DNA of 28,796 bases from Sperchopsis tessellata. Lineage: Eukaryota > Arthropoda > Insecta > Coleoptera > Hydrophilidae. Position 1 is the stretch's first letter. Every line of letters starts with the position of its first letter. Below are positions 1 to 9,500 of the stretch, piece after piece. Location of the stretch: positions 1-28,796 of the forward strand of contig JAWQRN010000515.1 of the NCBI GenBank assembly GCA_033557685.1, in the 5' to 3' direction. The notes under the pieces were generated by a model that ran no database searches, had not been told where the DNA came from, and saw only the letters and a program-made list of their open reading frames with translations. The position numbers and the translations under genes are program-made.

Positions 1-437
1 TTTCTGTGAAAAGGTGTTTTAATAACTACCTAAATGAAACACAAAAAGAGCATTTTCATTAATGTTACAAAAATCATTTCGACCTGTGTAATCTATAAGA
101 TTATTTACTTACTTATTCACGTTATTGTTGACCAAGGATCTACAAACCTTCCTTATTTAAAGAATTTTTTTCGATACTTCTTATACCACAGCCTCTACCA
201 ATTGTTTTAGAACTTTGTATCCCTCAGGGTTTGACTTTGGTCCTCGTTGTCTACTTGTCAGTTCCTCGATTCAGTATATAACAAATTTTACGAATCTTCA
301 GATTTTCCGGGAGATATATTACTGTGGTCGTGAAAGTAATTAAATTTTGCTTAGTTCATTACTGCATTTAAATCCAGGCCATATATACATTAGTTCATAT
401 AGTAAAATTGTTTGTGTAATGTTTATTTTTTTTACAG
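1..437 (+). other. Last intron of ZAD-ZNF gene 1 (3' part)
   Basis: This stretch lies before the 3' splice site (pyrimidine-rich run ending in AG at 436-437) of the terminal exon of gene 1, so it is read as intron. Around 210-260 a + frame reads CIPQG followed by a hydrophobic run, faintly like the 'GVPQG..LGP' motif of non-LTR reverse transcriptases. The resemblance is short and unsupported on either side, so the LINE reading is weak. Nothing else is recognised. Confidence 0.5.
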
Positions 438-736
438 AACGGAAGAAAAACTTTAAATGCCACCTCTGTGAGAAATCTTTTGGGGGTAGTAAGTGTTTAC
501 AAAAGCACTTAAACAGTCACACGGGGGCCCGTCCGCATCCGTGCCAAACGTGTGGAAAAAGTTTCTCAAATCCAAACGTATTAAAAGTACACGAACGTTT
601 ACATACAAATGTACGACCTTATGCTTGCAAAATATGTCCAGCTGCCTTTAATCAAAGAGTTTCGCTACGGCTGCATATGAAGTCCAAACATAACATTGAG
701 ATGAAGAAACATACTTATGTAAATATAAAAATATAA
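438..736 (+). CDS. Terminal exon of ZAD-ZNF gene 1: three C2H2 zinc fingers (5'-partial)
   Basis: This is the last coding exon of a C2H2 zinc-finger gene whose start lies outside the window. The exon is entered after TTTTTTTACAG; two bases complete a split codon (phase 1), then 98 residues follow to TAA at 734-736. Three fingers are visible: FKCHLC..H-x3-H, HPCQTC..H-x3-H after a TGARP linker, and YACKIC..H-x4-H. The C-terminal finger shares the block FNQRVSLRLHMKSKHNIE with the last exon of gene 2 (FRQRVSLRTHMKSKHNVE), and intron phase is identical, so the two genes are tandem paralogues. Fingers of this kind bind DNA in the nucleus; targets are unknown. An open frame extends upstream to an ATG at 347, but it crosses the splice site and is intronic there. 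Confidence 0.85.
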
Positions 737-872
737 TGAGCTGGGAAAACCTTAAAAGGACTTGTTTATATACAAGTAGAAGTTATGGCCCCTTTTTATC
801 TTAGTTTTAGTATATATTTTTTGGGAAATAATAAGTTTTTATTACATCTAATATTTATATTTATATATTTTT

Positions 873-878
873 AATAAA
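873..878 (+). terminator. Polyadenylation signal of gene 1
   Basis: AATAAA lies about 140 bases after the stop codon of gene 1 in an AT-rich 3' UTR, followed by a T/GT-rich stretch (TTGTTCTTGTGTTG at about 895) that fits a downstream element. Confidence 0.7.
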
Positions 879-1029
879 GTCTATTTTATATAATTTGTTC
901 TTGTGTTGCTTAATCTGTAACAAATGAGTCTGTATTCCAGTCAGTGCTCTTTCTTCTTCCTTCCTTCTAATGGCGTTACAGCCCACATCATACCTTGGCC
1001 TCTGCCAGTCGTCGCCTCCAAACTGTTCG

Positions 1030-2110
1030 GTCCTCGTCTACGGTATTCCGTCCACTCCTGATGCCTTATCATCCTTCAGGGAGGTGATTGCCTCAAAGAT
1101 TTATTCTTAAGTTACCGGATGAGTTATACCGTTATTTTCATTATCATTAGTTTCCTTAGGGATAGTGGTCTCTTCCTCTTCTAAGGATCTCGTCTTGATG
1201 TCTGTCGCACTTCCCAATATCCTGCCCTGTTTATCCCGGCATAGGTCTGTCCTTAGTTTATACTTTTAACCATTCGGTAGGATTCTCTATTGCTCGTGTG
1301 AAAATTTTCTTCAATGCTCAGTACCGTGATGTTTAAGGCGGCTCTTTTCTTCTGGCGGCATTTCTTATCAGCTGCTGTTCTGAGGTTCTCCAACTCTATC
1401 TTGTTGGTCTGTTTACAACCTCTCAGTGGACGGCATTTCTTCTCTCTGTGGTTTGTTTGCATTCGTCATTAAACCACTCTCTTTTATTGCATTTCCGTTT
1501 AAAGCCGAGTGTATCCGACTCGATTGACAGAACCAACCTCTTCAATGTTTCCCAGAATTCATTCACCTCCTGGTTTTCCAAGTTGTGGTCTACTGTCAGT
1601 TCCTCTTGTATTGCGCTTTGGTATTTATCTAGGATTTCCGGTTCTTTCAACGGTGTTTATTCTACGTGCGGCTTGATGAGCACCCAGATTTTGCGTCGCT
1701 ATCCTACCTCCGTACTTTACTCTCACCAGGTAGTGGTCGGAGCTGCAACATGCTCCTCTCATATCAATTATACTTTCGATCAATATGTGGAAAATAAGAT
1801 TAAAGGTAGTACCAGCCGAGTCGGCCCAGGTTCGTTTATGGATGTCTAAATGTGAGAAATATGTGGAGCTGATTATCATATTCTTCCTGTCGATTAATCT
1901 CGTCCCGTTATCATTGCACATGTTATGTAGGCTGTGTATGGCCTATCGTTCAATTATATGCTATCTCCTTCCCAACTTTCGCATTCATATTTCCAATCAG
2001 AATTTTTATATCATTTAAGGGGGCTCAGCTGTGTACAGCCTCTAGTTTCTGGTAGAATTCGTCTTTTGTTCCCTCATCCTTATCTTCTTTCTTTAATAAT
2101 TCCGATATAA
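1030..2110 (-). pseudogene. RTE/CR1-like LINE fragment, endonuclease to start of RT, decayed
   Basis: Read on the minus strand from 2110 down to 1038, pieces of a non-LTR retrotransposon polyprotein follow in the right order but in shifting frames. They are: EFYQKLEAVHS, then KILIGNMNAKVGKE (the apurinic endonuclease 'GDFNAKVG' motif), then NDNGTRLIDRKNMIISSTYF..HKRTW and ACCSSDHYLVRVK (endonuclease C-terminus with SDH). After these come a linker with REWFNDECKQTTERRNAV, LCRDKQGRIL, and finally FEAITSLKDDKASGVDGIP, the first reverse-transcriptase block. A stop follows the IP and the catalytic RT part is absent. Several frameshifts and stops show it is dead. It is antisense to the host genes. 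Confidence 0.8.
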
Positions 2111-3480
2111 GAGGGTTCTTTAGATACATCAATCATGTATAACCCCTTCTATGTCGTGAAAAGAAGAACTAGAAATATCTAAGTTGGTGCCAACTTTCGC
2201 AAAGCCTGCTTTCTGTTCCAGGCAGTGAAGGAGTAAACCGTAATTTTTGTAGAACAGTTTTGGAAGAAACAGTTTCAGAAAAAGAACAGTGCAAATAAAC
2301 GGCACGGAATACCAAGCAACTAGAATTAAAAGAAAAAAAAAAACCTATATTTTAGTTTCTGTCTTACCCCCAAGTAAATTCATCTATACCTATCGAAAGG
2401 GTGTTGTATTTTTGACTAGCAGCAGTGACACAAGATATGCAGTGTGCTGAGGTATTATTAGGGGTTGCCATGTGTCCGAGTCTTCCCAGACTGGGGACCT
2501 CTTTTTTAATATATCCGGGGAAGGTCCTGTACCGATTTTAAATGTGCAAAAATACACAACGCAATATATAACGAAATATTTTCAAATCGCGGTTTTGAAC
2601 GATTTTCACGTAATGTTTAATTTCTTTCCAGACAAAATTTATGACATATTTTGTTGAATTTCTTAGAAAAAAATGTCATAAATTGCGCATGGGAAGTGAT
2701 TAAAAATTACGCGAAAGAGATCTTCCTATCGCCTCAATGTTTGTGCATAACTGCCCTTTATGCAGTCTAGCAATTTACTCCGGTTTGGCAGAGTCACTGG
2801 CTGTCAGTCGTACTGCAAGTATTCACGTTTATTCAAGTTTACTGAAATTTAATTGTTTAACAATGTTGTTTAGTAGTCTCTAGTGAAAAGTACCCCTGAA
2901 GTGATACTTCCAGTATTACACAGGTATTGCATTACGTCATCGTCCCCATCTATGTCAGGCTATTGTTAAACCTAGCGACATCCAAGGTGGCGGTGAGTTA
3001 GCTTCCGTCTTGAAGCATTCATTCCGCCTGGAAACAGCAGTCTATCGTGAAGCGTCATTGACTCTATCTATAATCGTCATTCAGTCTTTATCTAAAAGCG
3101 TCAATCAGTATCTATCTGAACGAGTCAGGATTCTCATCCCTTTTAACGTTTTCTATACCGCAAAGAAATATACACGATTTATATTCGCAACTCAACAGAA
3201 GACCATAATAACGCTGATTGAGGTTCCACTTCAGTTGGTGTATCACCACGTGGGCAAGTGATGGTCTTTTGTACATACGCAGTTTTCTATAATCTTAGTT
3301 TCGTATATATGTTTTAACCACTTATCCACTTCCTCCGTAATCTACACTCCGCTAATCGAAATTCCTATATTTCATCGCGTCCAGAGACGGAACCAACCAG
3401 GAGCAGACACAAGGTAGCTATGAAAGTAGGCGTTAGACAGAACTGTTGTACAGTAGCTAAAACATATTTATAGTTCTTTT
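2111..3480. other. Intergenic DNA between genes 1 and 2, nothing recognised
   Basis: No frame here carries a recognisable domain. There is an A-rich tract at about 2328-2343 and a short direct repeat around 3048-3125 (listed separately). The stretch from about 2760 to 3480 is less AT-rich than its surroundings and could be the remains of an LTR or other transposon, but no matching second copy or coding motif is visible in the window. Confidence 0.4.
3048..3125 (+). repeat. Short imperfect tandem repeat, unit about 22-24 bp
   Basis: Three to four diverged units each begin with a C/GTCA core and run to TATCT: AGCGTCATTGACTCTATCTA, ATCGTCATTCAGTCTTTATC, AGCGTCAATCAGTATCTATC, then a partial CGAGTCAGG. 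This is a minor minisatellite with no evident coding role. Confidence 0.5.
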
Positions 3481-3731
3481 GTTATTTTGTCACAGATACA
3501 TATATTGTTAATCCTTATAAAGATACCATCGAGCTAGAAATACATGTTCACTCCCCCAAACTATTAATATCCGTCTTAAGCGAGACGTTCATAAGGTCCT
3601 TCGAAACAATATAAACATTTAGCTCTTCCAGCAGTAAGCAATTCAATTTATTTGAATAAACAATTCGATTTGATTTACTAACGTATACATTTTTGATCCT
3701 ATCGAGAACGTATTTCCCCATAACAAACAAA

Positions 3732-3910
3732 TGTGATAAAAATTATATCGACACTGCGAGCTAGAATATGAAATGTTCTCTTGAAAAATATAAGATACAC
3801 TATGGAAAATTTAATGAATTTGAATTGTTTAAAAGTGTGACCAAAAATACGTCGACACTGTGAGCTAGAATATCAGAACTGTTATCTTCAAGAATACAAG
3901 ATGCACTATC
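3732..3910 (+). repeat. Two direct repeats of about 73 bp spaced by 103 bp
   Basis: The first copy (about 3732-3803) and the second (about 3834-3909) share TCGACACTGYGAGCTAGAAT, then TTCTCTTGAA/TATCTTCAAG, then AAGATRCACTAT. They are roughly 80 percent alike by eye. This could be a local tandem duplication or the two ends of a decayed element; the spacer is AT-rich and shows nothing. Confidence 0.6.
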
Positions 3911-4276
3911 TTCAAGGCCGATTCACGATTACCGGAACCTCTCTTTAGATATTATACCTGTAAAAGAGAGAAGAGCCTTTTACAGCGCGTTTTTTAATTA
4001 CCCACACTGAAAAAGAGAAATTTTTGCGCCTTATTTGGTAGTCGATAATAATACCAAGCTCGTATATTTTATACAGTGTGGTATATAAGAAGATTGAAGT
4101 CACAAATAATTAAATAGAGCTATTAACATTTACGTAACACAAAATGCGGATACAAAAAGGTGGTTGCCGAAATACGCCGTAAACAAGTAATCAAGAATAT
4201 CTTCAACTTTTTCTCGTGTCTGTTTAAGAACTTAAAGTTTTTAAATGGATGAATTTCAAAACAGTGTTCGTAGATT

Positions 4277-4510
4277 ATGTTAAAAAAACTGTCACCGAAT
4301 AAAGCTGAGAATTTAATACACGTGTTTCAGAAGATTTTAAAAATGGCACAATATTTGTTTACGATTCCAAGCCATAAAGCAAGCGTGGAGCGAATTGTTT
4401 CATTTATTCAGGTTCAGTGGGCGAAAGAGCGTGATAAATTATCGGCAGCAAGTGTGGAAGATTTAATTTTAACTAAATGTTCAAAATCAAACGAAACAGA
4501 TATACTAACC
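4277..4510 (+). pseudogene. hAT-superfamily transposase, C-terminal dimerisation fragment
   Basis: A + frame gives LFTIPSHKASVERIVSFIQV followed by QWAKERDKLSAASVEDLILT. This resembles the conserved C-terminus of hAT transposases (pattern 'IP.(S/T)NA.VERVFS...W...RN.L...S...'), the segment used for dimerisation. The DDE core and BED finger are missing, and the frame continues into unrelated sequence to 4579, so this is a solo 3' remnant. Terminal repeats were not found. Confidence 0.65.
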
Positions 4511-4584
4511 GTTTGCCGTTGCCTTTTGACTCGATGCATTTTCTCATTTGTTCTTTATTGTTTTGTCTTGATTAACTAGTTTGT

Positions 4585-4625
4585 CTTGAAGATGAGGCCC
4601 GATGCCTCGAAACCGGTCGACTAGA
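4585..4625 (+). repeat. Stem-loop with hammerhead-like core (CTTGAAGATG..CGAAACC)
   Basis: CTTGAAGAT is followed by a perfect 5-bp hairpin GAGGC-CCGAT-GCCTC and then GAAACCGGTCGACTAG. The layout resembles a hammerhead ribozyme (CUGANGA, stem II, GAAA), but the core C is U and an extra base sits before stem II, so catalysis is doubtful. A possible outer pairing is CTAGT (4576-4580) with ACTAG (4620-4624). The same layout recurs in the fold-back repeats at 4777, 5489 and 28046. Confidence 0.45.
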
Positions 4626-4776
4626 TTATAACTAAACTTTTATAGATAGTTGATTGTTTCCTTTTTAGACCTTCCCCCATTATATGTATAATATAATATG
4701 GAACACCCCTACTCCTCAACACATATTCGTTACTATTATTAAGTTTATTTTTTTGTAATATGGAAAACAACAAATA

Positions 4777-5019
4777 ATCATTATATGAATTTTGTTTCCG
4801 GAAACCGTATAGATATTCTGATAAGAGCCGACCTTTCGTCCACTGTTGCAAGAGACATTTTCAAGGTGAGTGAGTACTTCAGCGAATTAATTCACTGCAT
4901 TGAATTGTGTAACGCCACTCTTCTTTAAAATGTCCCTTGCAACAGTGAACGAAACGTCGGCACTTATCAGAGAACCTACAAGGTTTTCACCCGAAAACAA
5001 CATTCAAATAAAAAATCAT
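4777..5019. repeat. Fold-back (inverted) repeat A, arms about 85-90 bp
   Basis: The left arm (about 4777-4862) and right arm (about 4926-5019) are reverse complements over most of their length. The right arm reads ATGTCCCTTGCAACAGTGAA, then CGAAACGTCGGCACTTATCA; the reverse of the left reads ATGTCTCTTGCAACAGTGGA, then CGAAAGGTCGGCTCTTATCA. The 63-base loop is AT-rich. The element contains no gene; short open frames across it are chance. The same family occurs at 5489-5806, 23009-23076 and 28046-28158. Confidence 0.8.
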
Positions 5020-5488
5020 CTCTTTCTTGCCTATAATTTTACGGAATTTAAAGGAAACATTATCTCGGAGTGGCGAAATCCTAGATTTGTCCTCTTATTG
5101 AAACTGACACTGTCTTATGATTGTTCTAGATTTTGATCATTATTGTTCTAGTTTAACATTTTGAAACATGTCAACCCTAATGATGCGTAAGTTTCAAGCC
5201 TGAAGGTCAATGTTGATTATTTGACGGTTGTTCGCACTGCATGCAGTCTTAGTCGTTTATTTTTCTTTCGAAACAAACAATTGATTTTAACAAGTTCAGT
5301 TCTTGTAGAGCTAGGGTTATTTATAAATGTAAACTTGGTTTATATGTTTAAATTCGATTTAAATCGATATATTGGTTGTATTAACGTCAAATAAAAATAT
5401 GATTCAAATGCTAAAGCCGGCTTAAGTCCAAACGATAGTCACGAAGTATTTTAATTCAGCATGTAGACTTCCACGGTCACAGTAAATA
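5020..5488. other. Intergenic, nothing recognised
   Basis: AT-rich spacer between two fold-back repeats. Both strands were read for coding motifs, terminal repeats and RNA genes, and none was recognised. Confidence 0.4.
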
Positions 5489-5806
5489 TCCTCAGGTTTT
5501 CCGGGGGATAACCGTGTGTTGGTTTTTCTATTTGGCGACGTTTTGTCCACCGTTGCAGGGGACATTATCAAGACATGTAGCTATTAAAAGTGCTAATTTT
5601 AAATTGCCATGTTGCTCTGAAAAGTGCTAGATATAGGTGCAGATCAGCTCTAAATTGTGCTAAGCATAGAATTACATGTATCTCATTATATGCTTTTCAA
5701 AGCTACATTAAAAGTATTTTTAAGAGCTACATGTCTTGGTAATATCCCCTGCAACAGTGAACGAAACGCCGACAAATAGAAAAGTCAACCCTCGGAGAAC
5801 TTGAAG
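5489..5806. repeat. Fold-back (inverted) repeat B of the same family
   Basis: The left arm (about 5489-5582) pairs with the right arm (about 5725-5806). The right arm reads AGCTACATGTCTTGGTAATA, CCCCTGCAACAGTGAACGAA, then ACGCCGACAAATAGAAAA. The reverse of the left arm reads AGCTACATGTCTTGATAATG, CCCCTGCAACGGTGGACAAA, then ACGTCGCCAAATAGAAAA. The loop of about 140 bases is unlike that of repeat A. Only the arm core is shared between the two, which suggests a family defined by its arms. Confidence 0.8.
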
Positions 5807-6463
5807 ATAGTCAGGAACATACGAATAAATAACAAGGCCCTATTTAACGGTTTCTTACGCATACATCAATTTCGTTATATTGAGTTTCATACAGGTAAAA
5901 CTAACTACAAGAGCTAATGAGTATTTAAGATAACATATACGTAAGAGCAAAATTTGGCTTCTTATAACGGCATTTTAGCAAACATATCGTTGCTGCTCAC
6001 AGCATTTTTGTATGTAGAAATATACTCTAGGTTTAAGCTCGTGTTTTAGGTGTAAGTAATATCAAAAAGAAGGAAAAAAGTTAAGATAATGCAAGCATTT
6101 TATTAAACAAATCATTATAATGAGTAGGTAAATCATGTGAATATATCTATAGAGAATGAATTATATATCCTATAAGGTAGGTACGTATAACATTAATAAT
6201 GTGAATCCGCCTTTATTGTGATATTCACTATACATCTAATTTGAAGTACGCGAAATAGTGAAATATTGTCCGTATTCATTATGGCTAACAATTTTCAGTT
6301 GCTGTATTATAAACAAAAATAAGATTACTTTAGCTTATTTGGTAGTTCCATATTATATAACATTCCGTATTAAGTTAAAATGAAATAGCAGTAGTGGTAA
6401 AGAAACACCATAACCTATATAAGTGAAAACATTTGAATTTAAACAAATATTGAAATAATTAAA
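5807..6463 (+). other. Upstream region of ZAD-ZNF gene 2
   Basis: This is AT-rich DNA leading to the gene 2 start codon. No transposon motif is recognised. Any promoter of gene 2 should lie at its right end. Confidence 0.4.
6416..6422 (+). promoter_or_regulatory. Possible TATA box of gene 2
   Basis: TATATAA lies 42 bases before the ATG of gene 2. It would give a 5' UTR of only about 15-20 bases, which is short, and such strings are common in AT-rich DNA, so this is tentative. The start codon context AAAATGG is favourable. Confidence 0.25.
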
Positions 6464-6568
6464 ATGGAAAAAACTTGTAGAACTTGTTTAGCACGCCGTA
6501 AAGGTTTGGCAATGGTATATTTGGATGAAGATCTTATTACAAAAATCAAAGAAATATCATCTATTGAG
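6464..6568 (+). CDS. Gene 2 exon 1: first half of the ZAD
   Basis: The ATG opens 35 codons beginning MEKTCRTCLARR and ending KIKEISSIE, directly followed by the consensus donor GTAAGT. CRTC is the first zinc-binding pair of the ZAD. Exon 1 of gene 3 has the same length, the same phase-0 end and the shared ends M-E-x-TCRTCL and ISSIE, which supports both the start codon and the donor site. Confidence 0.85.
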
Positions 6569-9500
6569 GTAAGTCGCGAAAAAGTCTATTAGAAAATAAC
6601 CTATTGATATGTGGATATTGTGCTGTACTTGTGGAGCTTCCCTTTACTCTCGAACTTTTTAAAACTGACTCTTAAGTTTGGTTTCAGCATGGGTTTAGTC
6701 TGTTACATTTGTAGTGATTATCCACATTTTGATATTCAGTTTGGGCCTGTAAAGCCATCGAAGGTAGGAATGTCAGATGTCGCAGTTTACAGGGATTGTG
6801 CTCATTTGAGGCCTCGAATTTTGGTGCCCTGATTAAAATTTTCGGGACTATCAAAACTAAACTAAATGTAATCCAAGAATTCCTGAAACTCTGGCTTTTT
6901 CTATTCCTACCAACGTCTACTAGTTGGTTAGTAGGCGTGGCTTTGTTTATTAATATTTACACTTCTACCACTCAGTGCAAGTGTGGGATATGTATTTATC
7001 GTAGAAGTGTTCCAACGTAGACTTATGACATATCATGTTATAAATAGTAATAGTACTGGGTTTGCACAGTTTCCTGTAGATTCACTGCAATATCCTTTTG
7101 ATATTATTTACTGAGTCGATGCATTTATTTAGATACTTATTAGGGCTCTGCTAATAATGTAAGTTATTACTAAAGTTTTGGAAAATTATGTTGTGAAAAT
7201 AAGTTATTAAGTCATGCTGAAAATGTTAAGAGGCGGTGCAAATTTTTAGCATAATGAATATACTTTTATTTAAAAAAGATAGGTCTGAATATGAAGCCTA
7301 CTGCAAACATTATAAGATTATATCAGAAAGAAGAAACATAAATCCAATGTAGCATCGTCTAGTAGGAATAAAAATATTACAAATTATTCTTAGAGATACT
7401 TTGGAAGAAGAAAGAATTACTATAGCAGAATAATGTATTGTATACCATTAAGCAACACCAACCTTTTTCCTTTACAGACTGCCTTAAAAAACTTAAACCG
7501 AAGATATTTCATGATATAAAAATTACAACAGTACACAAGTGAGCGTAGAATTTGACAAGTTATTTATTGTTTTTGTCGTCGCTTTTTATTACGATGGAAT
7601 AGTTTACTTCAGCCGAATTTTGTGACATTCACCTCGTGTATGTAGAAACTTGCAAAAATCAAAATTAGCTGTTTCTCATTATCATGAAAAATTCTCAAAT
7701 ATAAAAGTTCTTAATGCATGCAGTTTTGTATCTGTAGATAGAAGGTTATGTGAAACTGGATCGTTTAAAGCAAGGGCAAATATTTGTACCCTGGTTTTTA
7801 AGAGGAGGTGTTACAGAAAGTTATTGAAAAACCTTCCACCATATTATCCCCAAAGGGTGCAAGCATTAGGACCAGCAGACTTTGGACCAAAGCTTTAATT
7901 TTCACAGTGGCTTATCCAGCAGGATATTATAAATCCTGACCTTTCACATCTGGTTTTGTATACCCTTTTCACCCGAGATGATTTTTATAACAAAAGAAAT
8001 AGGCATATATGGACTACTGAAAATAATCAACATATAAGCAGAAATAGTTGACAATCAAACAATTATCTTATCTCCTACCTGCATGTTTAATGGGCCACGT
8101 TTAATACCAATTTGTGGATGAAGTACCATTAGATATCCTGCAAGAAAAGTGTTTCAAACAAAACGTCGTATCTTCGAATTTTATGTTAGATATTCAAAAT
8201 TGCTTATGTGATATTTTCTGATCGGTGGATGGGTAGAATTCATCCTGCAGCTTGGCCTGCGTGGTTGTCAGACCTAACACCACTCGATTATTTTCAATTG
8301 TGGACATATAAAGGCTCTTGTTCCATCTCAAGATGGGGATGTAAAACCAAGTTAAATGAACACATTATTTCGACCCTTGTGACATAAATATTTGAAATGA
8401 TTTTTGCCAGTAAAAATCAAATCAGTTTAAAAATACTCTTAGGCATTTGGATACCTCATTCGTATGCAGAACTAAGCATCTTATTATTTTTAATATTATG
8501 CCAGTATGCCCAAGAGTATTTTTGAACCAATACTATTTTTACTAGGAAGAATCACTTTTAATATTTATATCACATGGGCTGAAATAATGCATTCATTTAA
8601 CTTTGTTTTAGATCGCCATCTTGGGTCGGAGTTTTCGTGTTGTGTCGGTGATCACTGACGCAAGATTTCTCCACGACACATGAAATGGCATTTGCTATAC
8701 GACACTTTTCATAGTAAGTTGTTTACATTTATAGCAGTCAGTTTTGCTGTGTGTCTTTGATAGGTTCCAATCCCTACCGGTACTGAGGAGCAGTAGTGGT
8801 GCGAAATAGCTATCTACGGCATTTGGAGACCTCGTTCATACGCAAAACTGCGCATCTTATTATGTTGCCAAAGATTGTGTTTATATTGATTATATTTTTA
8901 TTGGCAAAAATCATTTTTAATGTATATATACAGTTCATCTTGGAACACCCAAACAGTGGATTGTTGCTTAGTTTCTGGTTCATACGAATATATCCAAGTT
9001 TCGTCTCCTGTTACGATGTTGTATACGGATTTTGCAGTTCTTCGGTTGAATTTTTTGAGAGTCGGTCAAATTATGTGGAGTCAATTGGAAGTAGATCTTT
9101 TTCACAGCTAAATGTTCGTGCAAAATCGAATGTACTGCAGTCTTAAATATGCCTAATCATGCCTCTATCTCCCTGTAAGTCACATGCCGATCTTCTACAA
9201 TCATGTTGCGCACAGTGTCGATGTTTTTTTGAAATAACAACCGATTTTGGTCGACCTACATGAAATTCATCACTGACGGATGCACGACCACGACGAAATT
9301 CTGAAAACCAATTGTAAACAGTCTTTTCTGAAGGTGCTTCATTACTAAAAGTTGAACGAAGCAATTCTATGCATTGTTGTTGAGTTAGGGCGTTACTAAA
9401 ATCGTAAAAAATCATCCAACGACAACCTTCACGTGAAATTTTTTAAACGCTCACTGTAAACAAACTGCTCGGTCAATTTCTAAGCTGCTTCTGTTTTCAC

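Noticed and set aside
1448..1849. 133-residue + ORF
   Set aside because: The opposite strand carries recognisable LINE endonuclease and linker motifs; this is its shadow.
2760..3480. Possible solo LTR
   Set aside because: No second copy, no clear TG..CA ends and no target duplication could be identified.
6611..7020. Two overlapping + ORFs in intron 1
   Set aside because: No recognisable domain, no splice context, intronic position; length is within chance for this composition.
8796..9146. 116-residue + ORF
   Set aside because: It overlaps a repeat copy and the antisense of mariner transposase; no domain in the + frame.
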